Part shown: positions 54,301 to 64,000 of the stretch, in pieces | Layout: each line of letters opens with the position of its first letter | How positions within the stretch are numbered: the stretch's first letter is position 1 | Source: Acinetobacter sichuanensis | GTDB taxonomy: Bacteria; Pseudomonadota; Gammaproteobacteria; Pseudomonadales; Moraxellaceae | Assembly: GCF_003024515.2 (NCBI RefSeq) | Contig: NZ_PYIX02000012.1 | Location: forward strand, 1 to 64,000 | DNA length: 64,000 bases | Direction of reading: 5' to 3' | The notes under the pieces: model-generated | What the model saw: only the letters and a program-made list of their open reading frames with translations | Databases searched by the model: none | What the model was told of the DNA's origin: nothing | Program-made: the position numbers and the translations under genes

Positions 54301-57300
54301 ATGGTTATGGCTGAAGATAAGCAGCAAGATATTCAAAATAATGATCAACAGCCTCAGCAAAAAACTGGGCATGAACCTCCAAAGCGGCATATATTACGTA
54401 ATATTCTGCTGTCTATCGGTTTGGTCATTGTTTTACTGATAGCTGCTTTAGTGGTGATGTTTTCGACAGATAAAGGCAGTAAGTTTTTATTAGATCGTGT
54501 CGCAGCAAGTCAAAAAATTATCCATTATGATTATGAAGGTGGAAATTTATTACAAGGCATTATTTTAAAAAATATTCTTGTGACACTCGCAGCAGTTGAT
54601 GTAAAAATTGATCGTGCTGATATCTCTTTAGGCTGGCGTGCAATTTTAGATAAAGAAATTCATCTGGGGCATGCAGATGTTCGTAATCTTAGAGTCATTA
54701 GTAAATCTCCGCCAAGTGATGAACCTTTTAAGTTTAATGAAATAAAACTGCCTTTTGTATTACGTTTAGACAAAGCAGATGTAGACCATTTACAAATACA
54801 GACTGCAACGAGCAAAATTGATTTTAATGATGTTCATTTAGAAGAAGCTTTGTGGTCTGGTACTGCGCTTAAGTTTAAAAATTCCCGTGTTGATATGGGA
54901 TATTTGCTGGTAAAAAATGCAGAAGGTGCGATGGATTTTCAAGGGAAATATCCATTAAAAGCCAAAGCAGTGGTAAGTTTACCAGCCTTAAAAAGCTTAA
55001 ATGTGCAAGATGTTTATATTCATGCTAGAGGCAGTTTAGATACCATTCAAGCAGGGGTTGCTACCCATACACCAGACTTGTTGACAGGTTGGGCGGTATT
55101 ACACCCTATGCGCCCACATGTACCTATGCAAGGTGCATTAAATTTAAAAAATTACCATTTGCCTATTTTACCTGAACAAAAACTTTTAGCTAAACAGGGC
55201 ATTGCAAAATTTAAAGGTGATATTCAAGGTTTAGATTTAGAGTTAGATACAAATCTAAGCGGTGCAAATATTCCACAAGGTCAATATAGTGCTTTGGCAC
55301 ATACTGATTTAATGACGCAATTAAATATTCAAAACTTTAATGGTCAGGTGATGGGTGGTGCAGTAAATGTCGCAGGTTTAGTGAGTTGGAAAGACCATGT
55401 TCAATGGGATGTTAAAGGACGTTTAGATCGTATTAATCCTAAAGATAAGTTGATACCACAAGCGATTCAAGACTTTTTACCTCCAAGTTTAGATGCCAAT
55501 ATTGCTTCTAAAGGCGCATTACAAAAAGGAATGCATTTAACTGCAAATGTAGATTTTGATAAATATGAAGCATGGAATCTGAAGCTTGATCAAGCTGAGC
55601 AGAAAAAGAAAACACCTGAACCAATGCTGATGGACGTGCAGTGGAAAAATATTGATCGTGCAGTGCCTTATATTGGTTGGCTGAGCAGTGAAAGTGGGCA
55701 AGTTAAACTGGCACTGGTTGAAGGGCAACAAAACGTTCATGTGGCAACTGTAGTACGCCAACATGAAAAAGGATCGCTCCCTGCGGGTCAATATAATGCA
55801 CAATTAGATTTAAAAGGTCATAATTTACATGTGCCTACATTTAGCTATATTGCTGCTAAAGGTCGTTTAACAGGACAAGCCATTGTAGAGTTACCAAGTG
55901 AAAAGCGCCAGTTAAAATGGAATGCTTCTTTAAATGCGACAGATTTTAATCCACAAGCTGTGCTTGCGACTGCACCTGTAAACTTGTTGAATGGTCAAAT
56001 TAAAGCCAATGGTTATGCAAAACCAAATCAACAGATTATTCATTTAACAGGGATTGATTTGACAGGCAGAATGGCAGGTCAAGCCAAAGCCGAAACGATT
56101 CAACTCAAAGGGACAAGTACCGCTGCGATCATTTTAAAGGATGAAAAAGCAGGTGGTGGCTTTAAAGGTTTTGCAGTCAATTACGATGGAACTTTGAATG
56201 CTTCACAATTTAAACAAGGCAGTGGTTTACTCAAAGTTCGTGTTTCAGGCACACCTGAACTGATCAAAATTGCTGACTTACAACATGATGGTATTGCTGG
56301 AAAAATTTCTGCAAATGGTTTGCTTCATATCAGTAACGGTATCGGTTGGGATGTAAACGCTTCTTTAGTGCGCTTTAAACCACAATATTTTGTTTCTGCT
56401 GTACGTGGTGAAGTTTCAGGTAATGTGAAGACACAAGGCACTTGGTCTGATCGTTTGAAACGCATTAATATTCAAAATTTGAATTTGGCAGGTATTATTA
56501 ATAATAAACCTTTACGCGGCAAAGGAAACTTAGCTGTAGTCTTAAATTCAAATGAAAAAGGCTTTATGCCACAACAGTTTGAAGCAAATAACCTATTTTT
56601 ATCTTATGCACAGAACCAAGTTCAAGCGACAGGAAATGCACAAAATTTACGTTTAAAAGTGAATGCTCCTGCACTTTATGAGCTGTATCCTGGGTTACGA
56701 GGTACAGCTTATGGCTATTTAAACTTACAAGCGCAACCACGTTTAAGTGCAACAGCAAACTTAAAAATTGATAATTTTGGTTTTAATAATAGCCTAAGTG
56801 TTGAAAAAATTAGTTTAATTGGTGAATTGCCAACATCTGAAAGTACACCATCTAAAATGGTGGCACGTATGGACAATTTACGTAGTGGTAACCGTCAAAT
56901 TCAATATGCAGGAGTCACCTTAACAGGTACACGCAAAGCACATTTATTGCAGTTACAAGGCTGGAACTATTATTCAAAATTTTATGTGCAGTTAGCAGGT
57001 GGCTTTAATGCACAAAATGATTGGTTAGGACAAATTCAAAAAGGTGAATTTGACTCTGTGCGCGCACATCTTTTACAAGATCAAGCTGCACCTGTTATTT
57101 TTACTGCTGCAAAGTCTGAGGTCTATGTTGGACAGCATTGTTGGTCAAGTAAGCAAAGCAAACTATGTTTTGATCAGCCTGTACGTGTAAGCCCAACAAA
57201 AGGTAATGTGTCATTTCTTACACAAAATTTAAATTTAACTGATTTTGCTGCTTTTATGCCAGAAGGTTTAGCATTAACAGGTGAATTAAATGGTTATGCT

Positions 57301-58845
57301 AAAGCGGCTTGGGCACAAGGAGCACGACCAAAAATTGATGCTAAATTAATTACACGCAAAGGTAATATTGGAATTTCAGCAGAAAACCCAGATGATCCTG
57401 CAACATCCATGAACTATGATGAAGCAAGTGTCATTGTAAAAAGTGTTGCTCAAGGTGTATTAGCACGAGTAGATTTAAAAGCGCCTAATGTCGGTACGGG
57501 TTATGCAAGTGTAGTGATTGACCCATATTCAGAAGCGAAGGCAATGAAAGGTGAGGTTGCGTTTAATAAAGTGCAGCTAAAAATTCTTAAACCATTTATT
57601 GCAGATGTACGCAAAATTGATGGTACTTTGTCTTTGGCTGGAAATATTGGCGGTACATTATCACAACCTACTTTTGATGGTGCATTACGTGTAGTCAATG
57701 GTGAGCTCAGCATGATTTCACTACCAATTAACCTTAAAAACATACAGCTTTATTCAAATATTCAACAAAACCAAGCCAGTATTGATGGCGCCTTTAATAG
57801 TGGTCGTGGTGTAGGGAAACTAACAGGAAATATTGATTGGAAAAATGAACCACGTATTCAGTTGGTGCTTAAAGGTGACAAATTATTAGTACGTCAAGCG
57901 CCATTAATTACTGCTGTAGTGGATACTGATATTAGCTTAGATGCTTTGCCATTAAGTAAACGTGTGACGGTCAAAGGTAAAGTTGATGTTCCAAATGCTT
58001 TAATTTCAATGCCAGAGTCAAGTGCCACAGTTGTCAACGTTTCTTCTGATGTACGTATCGTACATGAAGGCGATAACCAACTGGCAATTTTGAAGGCTGC
58101 AAAACCTTGGGATATTCGTGCCGATATTGATGTAAGTTTGGGTAATAAAGTGATTTTCCAAGGCTTTAATAGTCGTATTCCATTGGTTGGGCGAGTGTAT
58201 TTATCACAACGTGGTCTAGAAACAGCAATGCGTGCTAATGGTGCGATTGGTGTGAGTCAAAAAGTAACGATAGAAGCTTATGGGCAAAGACTGGATTTAA
58301 ATCGAGCGATTGCACGTTTTAATGGTGCTTTGGCAAACCCAACATTAGACGTAGATACCAATAAGATCATCTCAGGAAGTACAGTGGGTTTACGTGTTAC
58401 AGGCACGGCAAGCAGCCCAAATATCCAAGTTTATAATGATGCAGGATTGTCTGAACAAGAGGCAATGAATGCTCTAATTACAGGACGTATTAATGAAGGA
58501 AATAGTAGTTTGAGTAATGAGGCGGGCTTTAAGTCTGATATCAACAATACCATTGCAGCAGCAGGTATTAGTTTAGGCTTAGGCGGTACTCGCGCATTTA
58601 CCAATCAAATTGGTCAAACTTTTGGTTTAAGTGGTTTAGCTTTAGATGCTCAAGGCACAGGTGATGATACACAAGTGAGTTTAACGGGTTATATTACGCC
58701 AGACTTATATATTCGTTATGGTGTCGGGGTATTTACACCTGTCAATAAACTGACATTACGTTATCAAATGAATAAACGTTTGTATTTAGAAGCAAGTCAA
58801 TCTTTAGAAAAAGCAATCGATTTGTTCTATCATTGGCGTTTCTAA
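54301..58845 (+). CDS. tamB: Translocation and assembly module inner-membrane protein TamB
   Basis: 1514 aa, similar in size to E. coli TamB (1259 aa) but longer. A cytoplasmic lead rich in Gln is followed by a single N-terminal membrane span (about 35-58, LLSIGLVIVLLIAALVVMF). A very long periplasmic beta-rich body typical of AsmA-like bridge proteins follows, then a C-terminal DUF490 domain ending LEASQSLEKAIDLFYHWRF. It links the inner membrane to TamA and is thought to carry phospholipid along its groove. The start is ATG 54301 or 54307. Confidence 0.92.
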   Translation: MVMAEDKQQDIQNNDQQPQQKTGHEPPKRHILRNILLSIGLVIVLLIAALVVMFSTDKGSKFLLDRVAASQKIIHYDYEGGNLLQGIILKNILVTLAAVDVKIDRADISLGWRAILDKEIHLGHADVRNLRVISKSPPSDEPFKFNEIKLPFVLRLDKADVDHLQIQTATSKIDFNDVHLEEALWSGTALKFKNSRVDMGYLLVKNAEGAMDFQGKYPLKAKAVVSLPALKSLNVQDVYIHARGSLDTIQAGVATHTPDLLTGWAVLHPMRPHVPMQGALNLKNYHLPILPEQKLLAKQGIAKFKGDIQGLDLELDTNLSGANIPQGQYSALAHTDLMTQLNIQNFNGQVMGGAVNVAGLVSWKDHVQWDVKGRLDRINPKDKLIPQAIQDFLPPSLDANIASKGALQKGMHLTANVDFDKYEAWNLKLDQAEQKKKTPEPMLMDVQWKNIDRAVPYIGWLSSESGQVKLALVEGQQNVHVATVVRQHEKGSLPAGQYNAQLDLKGHNLHVPTFSYIAAKGRLTGQAIVELPSEKRQLKWNASLNATDFNPQAVLATAPVNLLNGQIKANGYAKPNQQIIHLTGIDLTGRMAGQAKAETIQLKGTSTAAIILKDEKAGGGFKGFAVNYDGTLNASQFKQGSGLLKVRVSGTPELIKIADLQHDGIAGKISANGLLHISNGIGWDVNASLVRFKPQYFVSAVRGEVSGNVKTQGTWSDRLKRINIQNLNLAGIINNKPLRGKGNLAVVLNSNEKGFMPQQFEANNLFLSYAQNQVQATGNAQNLRLKVNAPALYELYPGLRGTAYGYLNLQAQPRLSATANLKIDNFGFNNSLSVEKISLIGELPTSESTPSKMVARMDNLRSGNRQIQYAGVTLTGTRKAHLLQLQGWNYYSKFYVQLAGGFNAQNDWLGQIQKGEFDSVRAHLLQDQAAPVIFTAAKSEVYVGQHCWSSKQSKLCFDQPVRVSPTKGNVSFLTQNLNLTDFAAFMPEGLALTGELNGYAKAAWAQGARPKIDAKLITRKGNIGISAENPDDPATSMNYDEASVIVKSVAQGVLARVDLKAPNVGTGYASVVIDPYSEAKAMKGEVAFNKVQLKILKPFIADVRKIDGTLSLAGNIGGTLSQPTFDGALRVVNGELSMISLPINLKNIQLYSNIQQNQASIDGAFNSGRGVGKLTGNIDWKNEPRIQLVLKGDKLLVRQAPLITAVVDTDISLDALPLSKRVTVKGKVDVPNALISMPESSATVVNVSSDVRIVHEGDNQLAILKAAKPWDIRADIDVSLGNKVIFQGFNSRIPLVGRVYLSQRGLETAMRANGAIGVSQKVTIEAYGQRLDLNRAIARFNGALANPTLDVDTNKIISGSTVGLRVTGTASSPNIQVYNDAGLSEQEAMNALITGRINEGNSSLSNEAGFKSDINNTIAAAGISLGLGGTRAFTNQIGQTFGLSGLALDAQGTGDDTQVSLTGYITPDLYIRYGVGVFTPVNKLTLRYQMNKRLYLEASQSLEKAIDLFYHWRF

Positions 58846-58861
58846 AAAATAATATGTGGGT

Positions 58862-58900
58862 AAAAAAGGCTTTATACAGCGCGTTATAAAGCCTTTTTTT
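58862..58900 (+). terminator. Terminator after tamB
   Basis: AAAAAAGGCTTTATA pairs with TATAAAGCCTTTTTT across an 8-base loop; strong stem and T run. Confidence 0.92.
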
Positions 58901-59057
58901 TAGAAAAATATTGTTATACGAGGTGAAGCATACCTAGATTTTACTTTGCTAAAAACAGGCGAATTTAAAAAAATATTGACTCAATGCAATGAAAATAACA
59001 AGAAAAACTCCAAATTGAAGTGAATTTCAGTATGATAAGGCGCGATAGGAGATATTT

Positions 59058-59432
59058 ATGAAAAAGTCAGTTATCTTTGCTGTACTCGGTACAGTATTGG
59101 TCTTATCAGGTTGTGCAGAAAAGAAACCTGCAACTCCAGAAGAAATTTGGCAAGGCTATTGCACAAGTATTGGTAATGCTGCCCGTTCGATTACATTAGA
59201 TCGTCAAAATGGGATTACGAAGAAAGAAGCAGTTGAGTATGCAAATAAAGTTACAGATCCAACAACTAAAGGTTTTGTACTTGAGTATTTGGAAAAAATT
59301 TATGCTGTGCCTGATGCTGAATTAAAAGCAGATAAAGATGCAATACAAACAAAGTTTAAAGAACAAGCGTATGAACAATGTTTAAAAACACCGCATGACC
59401 CGAAAAAAATGCCTGATTATAAACCGTTCTAA
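59058..59432 (+). CDS. Small lipoprotein, unknown function
   Basis: 124 aa. Lipoprotein signal with lipobox LVLSGC (Cys19). The mature part is charged and helical, with WQGYCTSIGNAARSI and EQCLKTP containing two Cys that may form a disulfide. No family is recognised. AGGAG lies just before the ATG (cgataggagatattt). The terminator stem overlaps its last codons, so it is a single short transcript. Confidence 0.8.
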   Translation: MKKSVIFAVLGTVLVLSGCAEKKPATPEEIWQGYCTSIGNAARSITLDRQNGITKKEAVEYANKVTDPTTKGFVLEYLEKIYAVPDAELKADKDAIQTKFKEQAYEQCLKTPHDPKKMPDYKPF

Positions 59433-59447
59433 AAGAACGGTTTTTTT
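59421..59447 (+). terminator. Terminator overlapping the end of the small lipoprotein gene
   Basis: AAACCGTTC / GAACGGTTT with a 5-base loop and T run. The first arm is inside the coding sequence. Confidence 0.9.
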
Positions 59448-59548
59448 ATGTAGCCAAAACTTGAACTGATCGCTACTATTTTTAATAATATTCTAACTAT
59501 CTTTATATTATTTAACATAAATTTTTAAAAATTTAGAAAATTAAGGCA

Positions 59549-60457
59549 ATGATGCAATTTACTCAAATTAAGCAATGTTTTCATGTACTCAGTTTTTCAT
59601 TATTACTGGGATTTTCTGTGTCCAGTTATGCAGATTCAAAAGCTGTTTCAAAATCTACGCAACAACTGATCAAGAAAGCGGATCAAGGTGATCTTGCAGC
59701 GATTCATAAACTGATCTCAATCTATGGCAAAGGTGAAATAGTTGCCAAAGATGAAAATAAAGCACTGTACTATGCCAAACAAGGGGCAGTTTTAGGTGAT
59801 ACACAGTCAAAATATATGACGGGTATGATCTTATTACATCGTACAGATGTCTCGAAACAAGACATTGCAGAAGCAACAAAACTTTTAACTGAAGTTGCCG
59901 AATCAGGACATGTACAGACCCAAGCGACCTTAGGAAGTTACTATTTAACAGGGGAGCGTTTACCTAAAAATATTGAACTGGGCATCAAGTGGACAGAGGC
60001 TGCTGCCAAACAAAATCATGGTCTTGCACTAAATAATCTGGGTTGGATGTATTACAAAGGTACAGGAGTACAGCAAGACAATCAGAAAGCAGTAGAATAC
60101 TTAGAAAAAGGCGTAAAACAAAATAATGCTTTGGCTTATGCTAACTTGGCAACGCTGTATAGCCGTGGTGATGGTGTAAAACAAAATGATAAAAAAGCAG
60201 TCGAGTTATTGGAAAAAGCGGCTGAACTTGGCGAGGCAACAGCAAAAGTAAATTTGGCTTTGGCGTATTACAACGGTATCGGCACGAAAAAAGATCAGGA
60301 TAAAGCGTATCGTTTGATACAAGAAGCTGCTGAAGCAGGTGTACCGCAAGCCATTGCAATGTTGCAAGAGGCACAAACAGATTCAAAAGGTTGTCGTGAA
60401 GTTAAAAGTAGAGTCGATGGCAAGGTGTATACTGCGATTGAATGTCCACTATTCTAA
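59549..60457 (+). CDS. Secreted Sel1-repeat protein
   Basis: 302 aa. A signal peptide (about 1-28, ending SSYA) is followed by tandem Sel1-like repeats of about 36 residues, for example LGSYYLTGERLPKNIELGIKWTEAAAKQNHG, NNLGWMYYKGTGVQ and NLAEL-type copies up to residue 270. It should fold as a curved alpha solenoid in the periplasm and bind other proteins. The C-terminus has two Cys (GCREV and IECPLF) that could pair. Two ATG codons in a row make the start ambiguous by one residue. Confidence 0.85.
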   Translation: MMQFTQIKQCFHVLSFSLLLGFSVSSYADSKAVSKSTQQLIKKADQGDLAAIHKLISIYGKGEIVAKDENKALYYAKQGAVLGDTQSKYMTGMILLHRTDVSKQDIAEATKLLTEVAESGHVQTQATLGSYYLTGERLPKNIELGIKWTEAAAKQNHGLALNNLGWMYYKGTGVQQDNQKAVEYLEKGVKQNNALAYANLATLYSRGDGVKQNDKKAVELLEKAAELGEATAKVNLALAYYNGIGTKKDQDKAYRLIQEAAEAGVPQAIAMLQEAQTDSKGCREVKSRVDGKVYTAIECPLF

Positions 60458-60625
60458 ATCAGTATTTCAAGATCACACAGCATCATCACTGAATTGGCTT
60501 ATATTACAAATGTGAACAGAGCTTGTCATAAGTTGTTATAAAATATGATTAGCATAAAAAGTGAAAAGCATATATAAAATATAGAAATAGAAAATTAAAA
60601 ATAGCCATAGCCAAGGAGTAAGAAA

Positions 60626-60895
60626 ATGGAAGTTATTGCGTATCTACACAATGCAGACTTGCTCTTAGAGGATGCACAAGGTGTTGCTGTGATTGGTGGA
60701 AGTCATTATGTACTGAGTTTAGGTGATCAAGTTTTTTTTCATGAAATGATTGATGAACAGGCTAAAATTTATCAAGTTAAAATTTCATTTGCTTGTACTG
60801 AACATGTGATGTTGCATGAAGATGAAGTGCAAATAAAGTTCGAAGGTGGTCATGATGCTTATCAGCAGTATATAAAGCGTACAACAGTCCACTAA
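60626..60895 (+). CDS. Small hypothetical protein (89 aa)
   Basis: 89 aa. AAGGAG is well placed eight bases before the ATG. No signal peptide or membrane span is visible. The middle (VLSLGDQVFFHEMIDEQAKIYQVKISFAC) alternates polar and hydrophobic residues, so a small beta-rich fold is likely. I recognise no family. Terminator immediately after. Confidence 0.7.
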   Translation: MEVIAYLHNADLLLEDAQGVAVIGGSHYVLSLGDQVFFHEMIDEQAKIYQVKISFACTEHVMLHEDEVQIKFEGGHDAYQQYIKRTTVH

Positions 60896-61283
60896 GGTTG
60901 AATATTTTTGTATAAAAAAATCAGGCAACTTATTTGTTGCCTTTTTTATGGTTAAAATCAAAGAGAAATTTATAGAACATAATATCTTGATATTTTTCTT
61001 TATTTAATTCTCATAATAGGAGAATTTCTTTGCTATTTAAGTTTTTTTGTTGAATAGTGAGCGAAGCTATACGACGTAAAATGAAAAGCGTTAGCTAAAA
61101 AGTTGCTGTTAAATGATCAAAGTTGATGAGTATTTATTTACAAAATAATGGTCATCACGAATAAACACGATCTTTGCATTAACTTTTAACGCGATTTTTA
61201 GTAAAATTTGACAGTCCATATTGCTTGTGTAGCTTTTATAAGCAGGAATTCACAGGTAAATTTTTAAAAAGAGGAATAACACC
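60896..61283. other. 388-base region between the small protein gene and acnB
   Basis: It holds the terminator at 60923-60948 and the acnB leader. TTGACA at 61208-61213 is a consensus -35 word, but no -10 box sits at the right distance (TATAAG at 61237-61242 is 23 bases away), so I cannot place the acnB promoter. No ORF of interest. Confidence 0.5.
60923..60948 (+). terminator. Terminator after the 89-aa gene
   Basis: AGGCAAC / GTTGCCT stem with a 6-base loop, then TTTTT. Confidence 0.8.
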
Positions 61284-63923
61284 GTGCTAGAAGCTTACCG
61301 CCAACACGTTGCAGAACGTGCCGCACTCGGAGTCCCACCGAAGCCACTTGACGATGCTCAAACTGCTGAACTAGTTGAATTATTAAAAAATCCACCAGCT
61401 GGCGAAGAAGCATTCTTAGTTGATTTGCTTGAAAACCGTGTTCCAGCGGGTGTTGACCAAGCTGCATACGTTAAAGCTGCATTTTTGACGGCTGTGGCTA
61501 AAGGTGAAGCAACTTCTCCATTAGTTTCTAAAGAACGTGCGGTTTACTTACTAGGTACTATGCTTGGTGGTTATAACGTTGCGCCTTTAGTTGAATTACT
61601 TGATGATGCTGCGCTTTCTGGTCTAGCTGCTGATGCATTGAAGAAAACGCTTCTTGTATTTGATGCTTTCCATGACGTTGCAGAAAAAGCAAAAGCGGGT
61701 AATGCAAATGCACAAGCTGTTATGCAGTCTTGGGCTGATGCTGAATGGTTCACATCTCGTAAAGATGTTCCAGAAGAAATTAAACTTACAGTTTTCAAAG
61801 TAACTGGCGAAACAAATACAGACGACTTGTCACCTGCACAAGACGCTTGGAGCCGTCCAGATATTCCATTACATGCAAATGCAATGTTGAAAAACGTACG
61901 TGATGGCATCAACCCAGAAGTTCCTGGTGAAGTTGGTCCATTAAACCAAATCAAAGACCTCATCGCGAAAGGCAACCAAGTTGCTTACGTGGGTGACGTT
62001 GTTGGTACTGGTTCATCTCGTAAATCTGCAACTAACTCTGTTCTTTGGTTCTTTGGTGACGACATCGCTCACATTCCGAACAAAAAAGACGGTGGTTACT
62101 GCTTAGGTTCTAAAATTGCTCCGATTTTCTTCAATACAATGGAAGATGCTGGTGCGCTTCCAGTTGAAATCGATGTTCAAAACATGAACATGGGTGACGA
62201 AATCGTTCTTAAAATTGACCATGCTGCTGCGAAAGTAACAGCGTTCAAAGACGGCGAGCAAATTGCTGAATCTGAACTTAAAACTCCAGTGCTTCTAGAC
62301 GAAGTTCGTGCTGGTGGTCGTATTAACTTGATCGTCGGTCGTGGTTTGACAACTAAAGCGCGTGAAGCTTTAGGTCTTCCTGCTTCTACTTTATTCCGTG
62401 CACCAGTTCAACCTGCTGCTACAGGTAAAGGTTTCACTCAAGCTCAAAAAATGGTTGGTCGCGCTTGTGGTCTTCCTGAAGGTCAAGGTGTACTTCCAGG
62501 TACTTACTGTGAACCTAAGATGACGACTGTTGGTTCGCAAGATACAACTGGTCCAATGACTCGTGACGAATTGAAAGACTTAGCTTGCTTAGGTTTCTCT
62601 GCTGACCTCGTTATGCAATCTTTCTGTCACACAGCTGCGTATCCAAAACCAGTTGACGTTCAAATGCAACACTCGCTTCCTGATTTCATCATGAACCGTG
62701 GTGGTGTATCACTACGTCCAGGTGACGGTATTATCCACTCTTGGTTAAACCGTATGCTTCTTCCAGATACAGTAGGTACTGGTGGTGACTCACATACTCG
62801 TTTCCCAATCGGTATTTCATTCCCTGCAGGTTCTGGTCTTGTAGCGTTCGCTGCTGCGACTGGTGTTATGCCGCTTGATATGCCTGAATCTGTACTTGTT
62901 AAGTTCAAAGGTAAAATGCAACCTGGTATCACTCTACGTGACCTTGTTCATGCAATTCCTTACGTTGCGATCCAGCAAGGTGACTTGACTGTAGAGAAGA
63001 AAGGTAAGAAAAACATCTTCTCTGGTCGTATCCTTGAGATCGACTTAACAGAAATGGAAACTGACCTGACTGTTGAGCAAGCATTCGAACTTTCTGATGC
63101 TTCTGCTGAACGTTCTGCTGCGGGTTGTTCTATCACGCTTTCTGAAGAGAAAGTTGCTGAATACCTGAAATCAAACATCACTATGCTTAAGTGGATGATT
63201 TCTGAAGGTTATGGCGATGCACGTACTATGGCTCGTCGTGTTGAAAACATGGAAAAATGGTTGGCTAACCCATCACTTCTTAAAGCTGATGCTGATGCTG
63301 AATATACCAAAGTATATGAAATCGACCTTGCAACTATCACTGAACCAGTTCTTTGCTGTCCAAACGATCCAGATGATGCGAAATTGTTATCTGACGTTCA
63401 AGGCGTGAAAATTGACGAAGTATTCGTTGGTTCTTGTATGACAAACATCGGTCATTTCCGTGCGGCTGGTAAATTGTTAGAGAAAGTACCTGGTGGTTCT
63501 TTATCTACTCGTCTTTGGTTAGCTCCTCCAACTCGTATGGACGAACGCCAATTGATGGAAGAAGGTTTCTATAACACTTATGGTAAAGCTGGCGCGCGTA
63601 CTGAAATGCCAGGTTGTTCATTGTGTATGGGTAACCAAGCACGTGTAGCACCGAACACAACTTGTGTATCGACTTCTACTCGTAACTTCCCGAACCGTTT
63701 AGGTCAAGGTGCAAACGTTTACTTAGCGTCTGCTGAACTTGCTTCTGTTGCTGCTGTATTAGGTAAATTACCTTCTCCAGAAGAATACCAACAATATGCA
63801 GCTCAAATTGACAGCATGTCTGCTGACATCTATCAATACTTAAGCTTCGACAAGATGGAATCTTATACAGATGCATCTAAAGAAGTAGATACGAAGAAAA
63901 TTGCTGCTGCTCAATTATCTTAA
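61284..63923 (+). CDS. acnB: Aconitate hydratase B
   Basis: 879 aa (E. coli AcnB 865 aa). GTG start with GAGG about nine bases upstream. The N-terminal HEAT-like domain (MLEAYRQHVAERAALGVPPKPL) is unique to AcnB. The iron-sulfur cluster cysteines are C718 (VGSCMTN), C778 and C781 (PGCSLCMGN). It interconverts citrate and isocitrate in the TCA cycle; apo-AcnB binds mRNA in other bacteria. It has its own terminator and is probably monocistronic. Confidence 0.97.
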   Translation: MLEAYRQHVAERAALGVPPKPLDDAQTAELVELLKNPPAGEEAFLVDLLENRVPAGVDQAAYVKAAFLTAVAKGEATSPLVSKERAVYLLGTMLGGYNVAPLVELLDDAALSGLAADALKKTLLVFDAFHDVAEKAKAGNANAQAVMQSWADAEWFTSRKDVPEEIKLTVFKVTGETNTDDLSPAQDAWSRPDIPLHANAMLKNVRDGINPEVPGEVGPLNQIKDLIAKGNQVAYVGDVVGTGSSRKSATNSVLWFFGDDIAHIPNKKDGGYCLGSKIAPIFFNTMEDAGALPVEIDVQNMNMGDEIVLKIDHAAAKVTAFKDGEQIAESELKTPVLLDEVRAGGRINLIVGRGLTTKAREALGLPASTLFRAPVQPAATGKGFTQAQKMVGRACGLPEGQGVLPGTYCEPKMTTVGSQDTTGPMTRDELKDLACLGFSADLVMQSFCHTAAYPKPVDVQMQHSLPDFIMNRGGVSLRPGDGIIHSWLNRMLLPDTVGTGGDSHTRFPIGISFPAGSGLVAFAAATGVMPLDMPESVLVKFKGKMQPGITLRDLVHAIPYVAIQQGDLTVEKKGKKNIFSGRILEIDLTEMETDLTVEQAFELSDASAERSAAGCSITLSEEKVAEYLKSNITMLKWMISEGYGDARTMARRVENMEKWLANPSLLKADADAEYTKVYEIDLATITEPVLCCPNDPDDAKLLSDVQGVKIDEVFVGSCMTNIGHFRAAGKLLEKVPGGSLSTRLWLAPPTRMDERQLMEEGFYNTYGKAGARTEMPGCSLCMGNQARVAPNTTCVSTSTRNFPNRLGQGANVYLASAELASVAAVLGKLPSPEEYQQYAAQIDSMSADIYQYLSFDKMESYTDASKEVDTKKIAAAQLS

Positions 63924-63953
63924 TTTGTTGAAAATTAAAGTTAAATGAGTTAA

Positions 63954-63986
63954 AAATAAGGGCTGAGAAATCAGCCCTTATTTTTT
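63954..63986 (+). terminator. Terminator of acnB
   Basis: AAATAAGGGCTGA / TCAGCCCTTATTT, 13 base pairs, with a GAAA tetraloop and a T run. Confidence 0.93.
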
Positions 63987-64000
63987 GACCATATATTATT

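Noticed and set aside
61208..61242. Sigma-70 promoter for acnB at TTGACA
   Set aside because: No -10 box at 16-18 bases; the nearest candidate is 23 bases away.

Overview
The window looks like a chromosomal segment of an Acinetobacter species (Moraxellaceae, Gammaproteobacteria). The DNA is AT-rich. Hfq carries the long glycine-rich C-terminal tail known from Acinetobacter, and the gene orders tsaE-mutL-miaA-hfq, surA-lptD | amgK-murU and rsmG-parA-parB fit this group. I saw no rRNA, tRNA, CRISPR array or insertion sequence. Almost everything is core metabolism and envelope biology. The clear accessory part is the first 3.9 kb.

Layout. 1-3960: the right end of an integrated island. It has an HTH/ImmA-IrrE metalloprotease regulator, an unknown partner gene and a tyrosine integrase with an unusually long C-terminal extension, abutting the 5' end of dusB. 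3961-12073: dusB, ahpC (with a nested dyad in its promoter region), two tandem paralogous small membrane proteins with a lipoprotein-like small ORF between them, hrpA, and a KAS III-type thiolase-fold enzyme. 12132-12240: a palindromic intergenic repeat. 12284-22368: acyltransferase, GFA-family protein, inner-membrane-anchored OmpA-like protein, DUF2520 protein, fatty acid desaturase, a MocR regulator divergent from an unknown gene plus lrgA-lrgB, and a Baeyer-Villiger-type flavin monooxygenase. 22491-25707: DUF441 membrane protein, rsuA, a GNAT protein, an orphan RelB/DinJ-type antitoxin and an RluA-type pseudouridine synthase. 25846-29919: tsaE-mutL-miaA-hfq.

30339-38400: envelope and chromosome maintenance, with lptD-surA (LPS insertion and outer-membrane protein chaperoning) divergent from amgK-murU (peptidoglycan sugar recycling), then rsmG-parA-parB. 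38460-44596: a lipoprotein of the penicillin acylase family, trmB, and a secreted ExeM/NucH nuclease. 44651-49189: one NarL-type response regulator followed by two tandem paralogous membrane histidine kinases, the most unusual regulatory arrangement here. 49413-58845: coq7 with an MFS transporter, then tamA-tamB. 59058-63923: a small lipoprotein, a Sel1-repeat protein, a small unknown protein and acnB.

I found no single obviously new large system. The best candidates for a second look are the one-regulator/two-kinase locus, the island cargo pair, the MocR / unknown / LrgAB cluster, the nested dyad upstream of ahpC, and the enlarged TamA.
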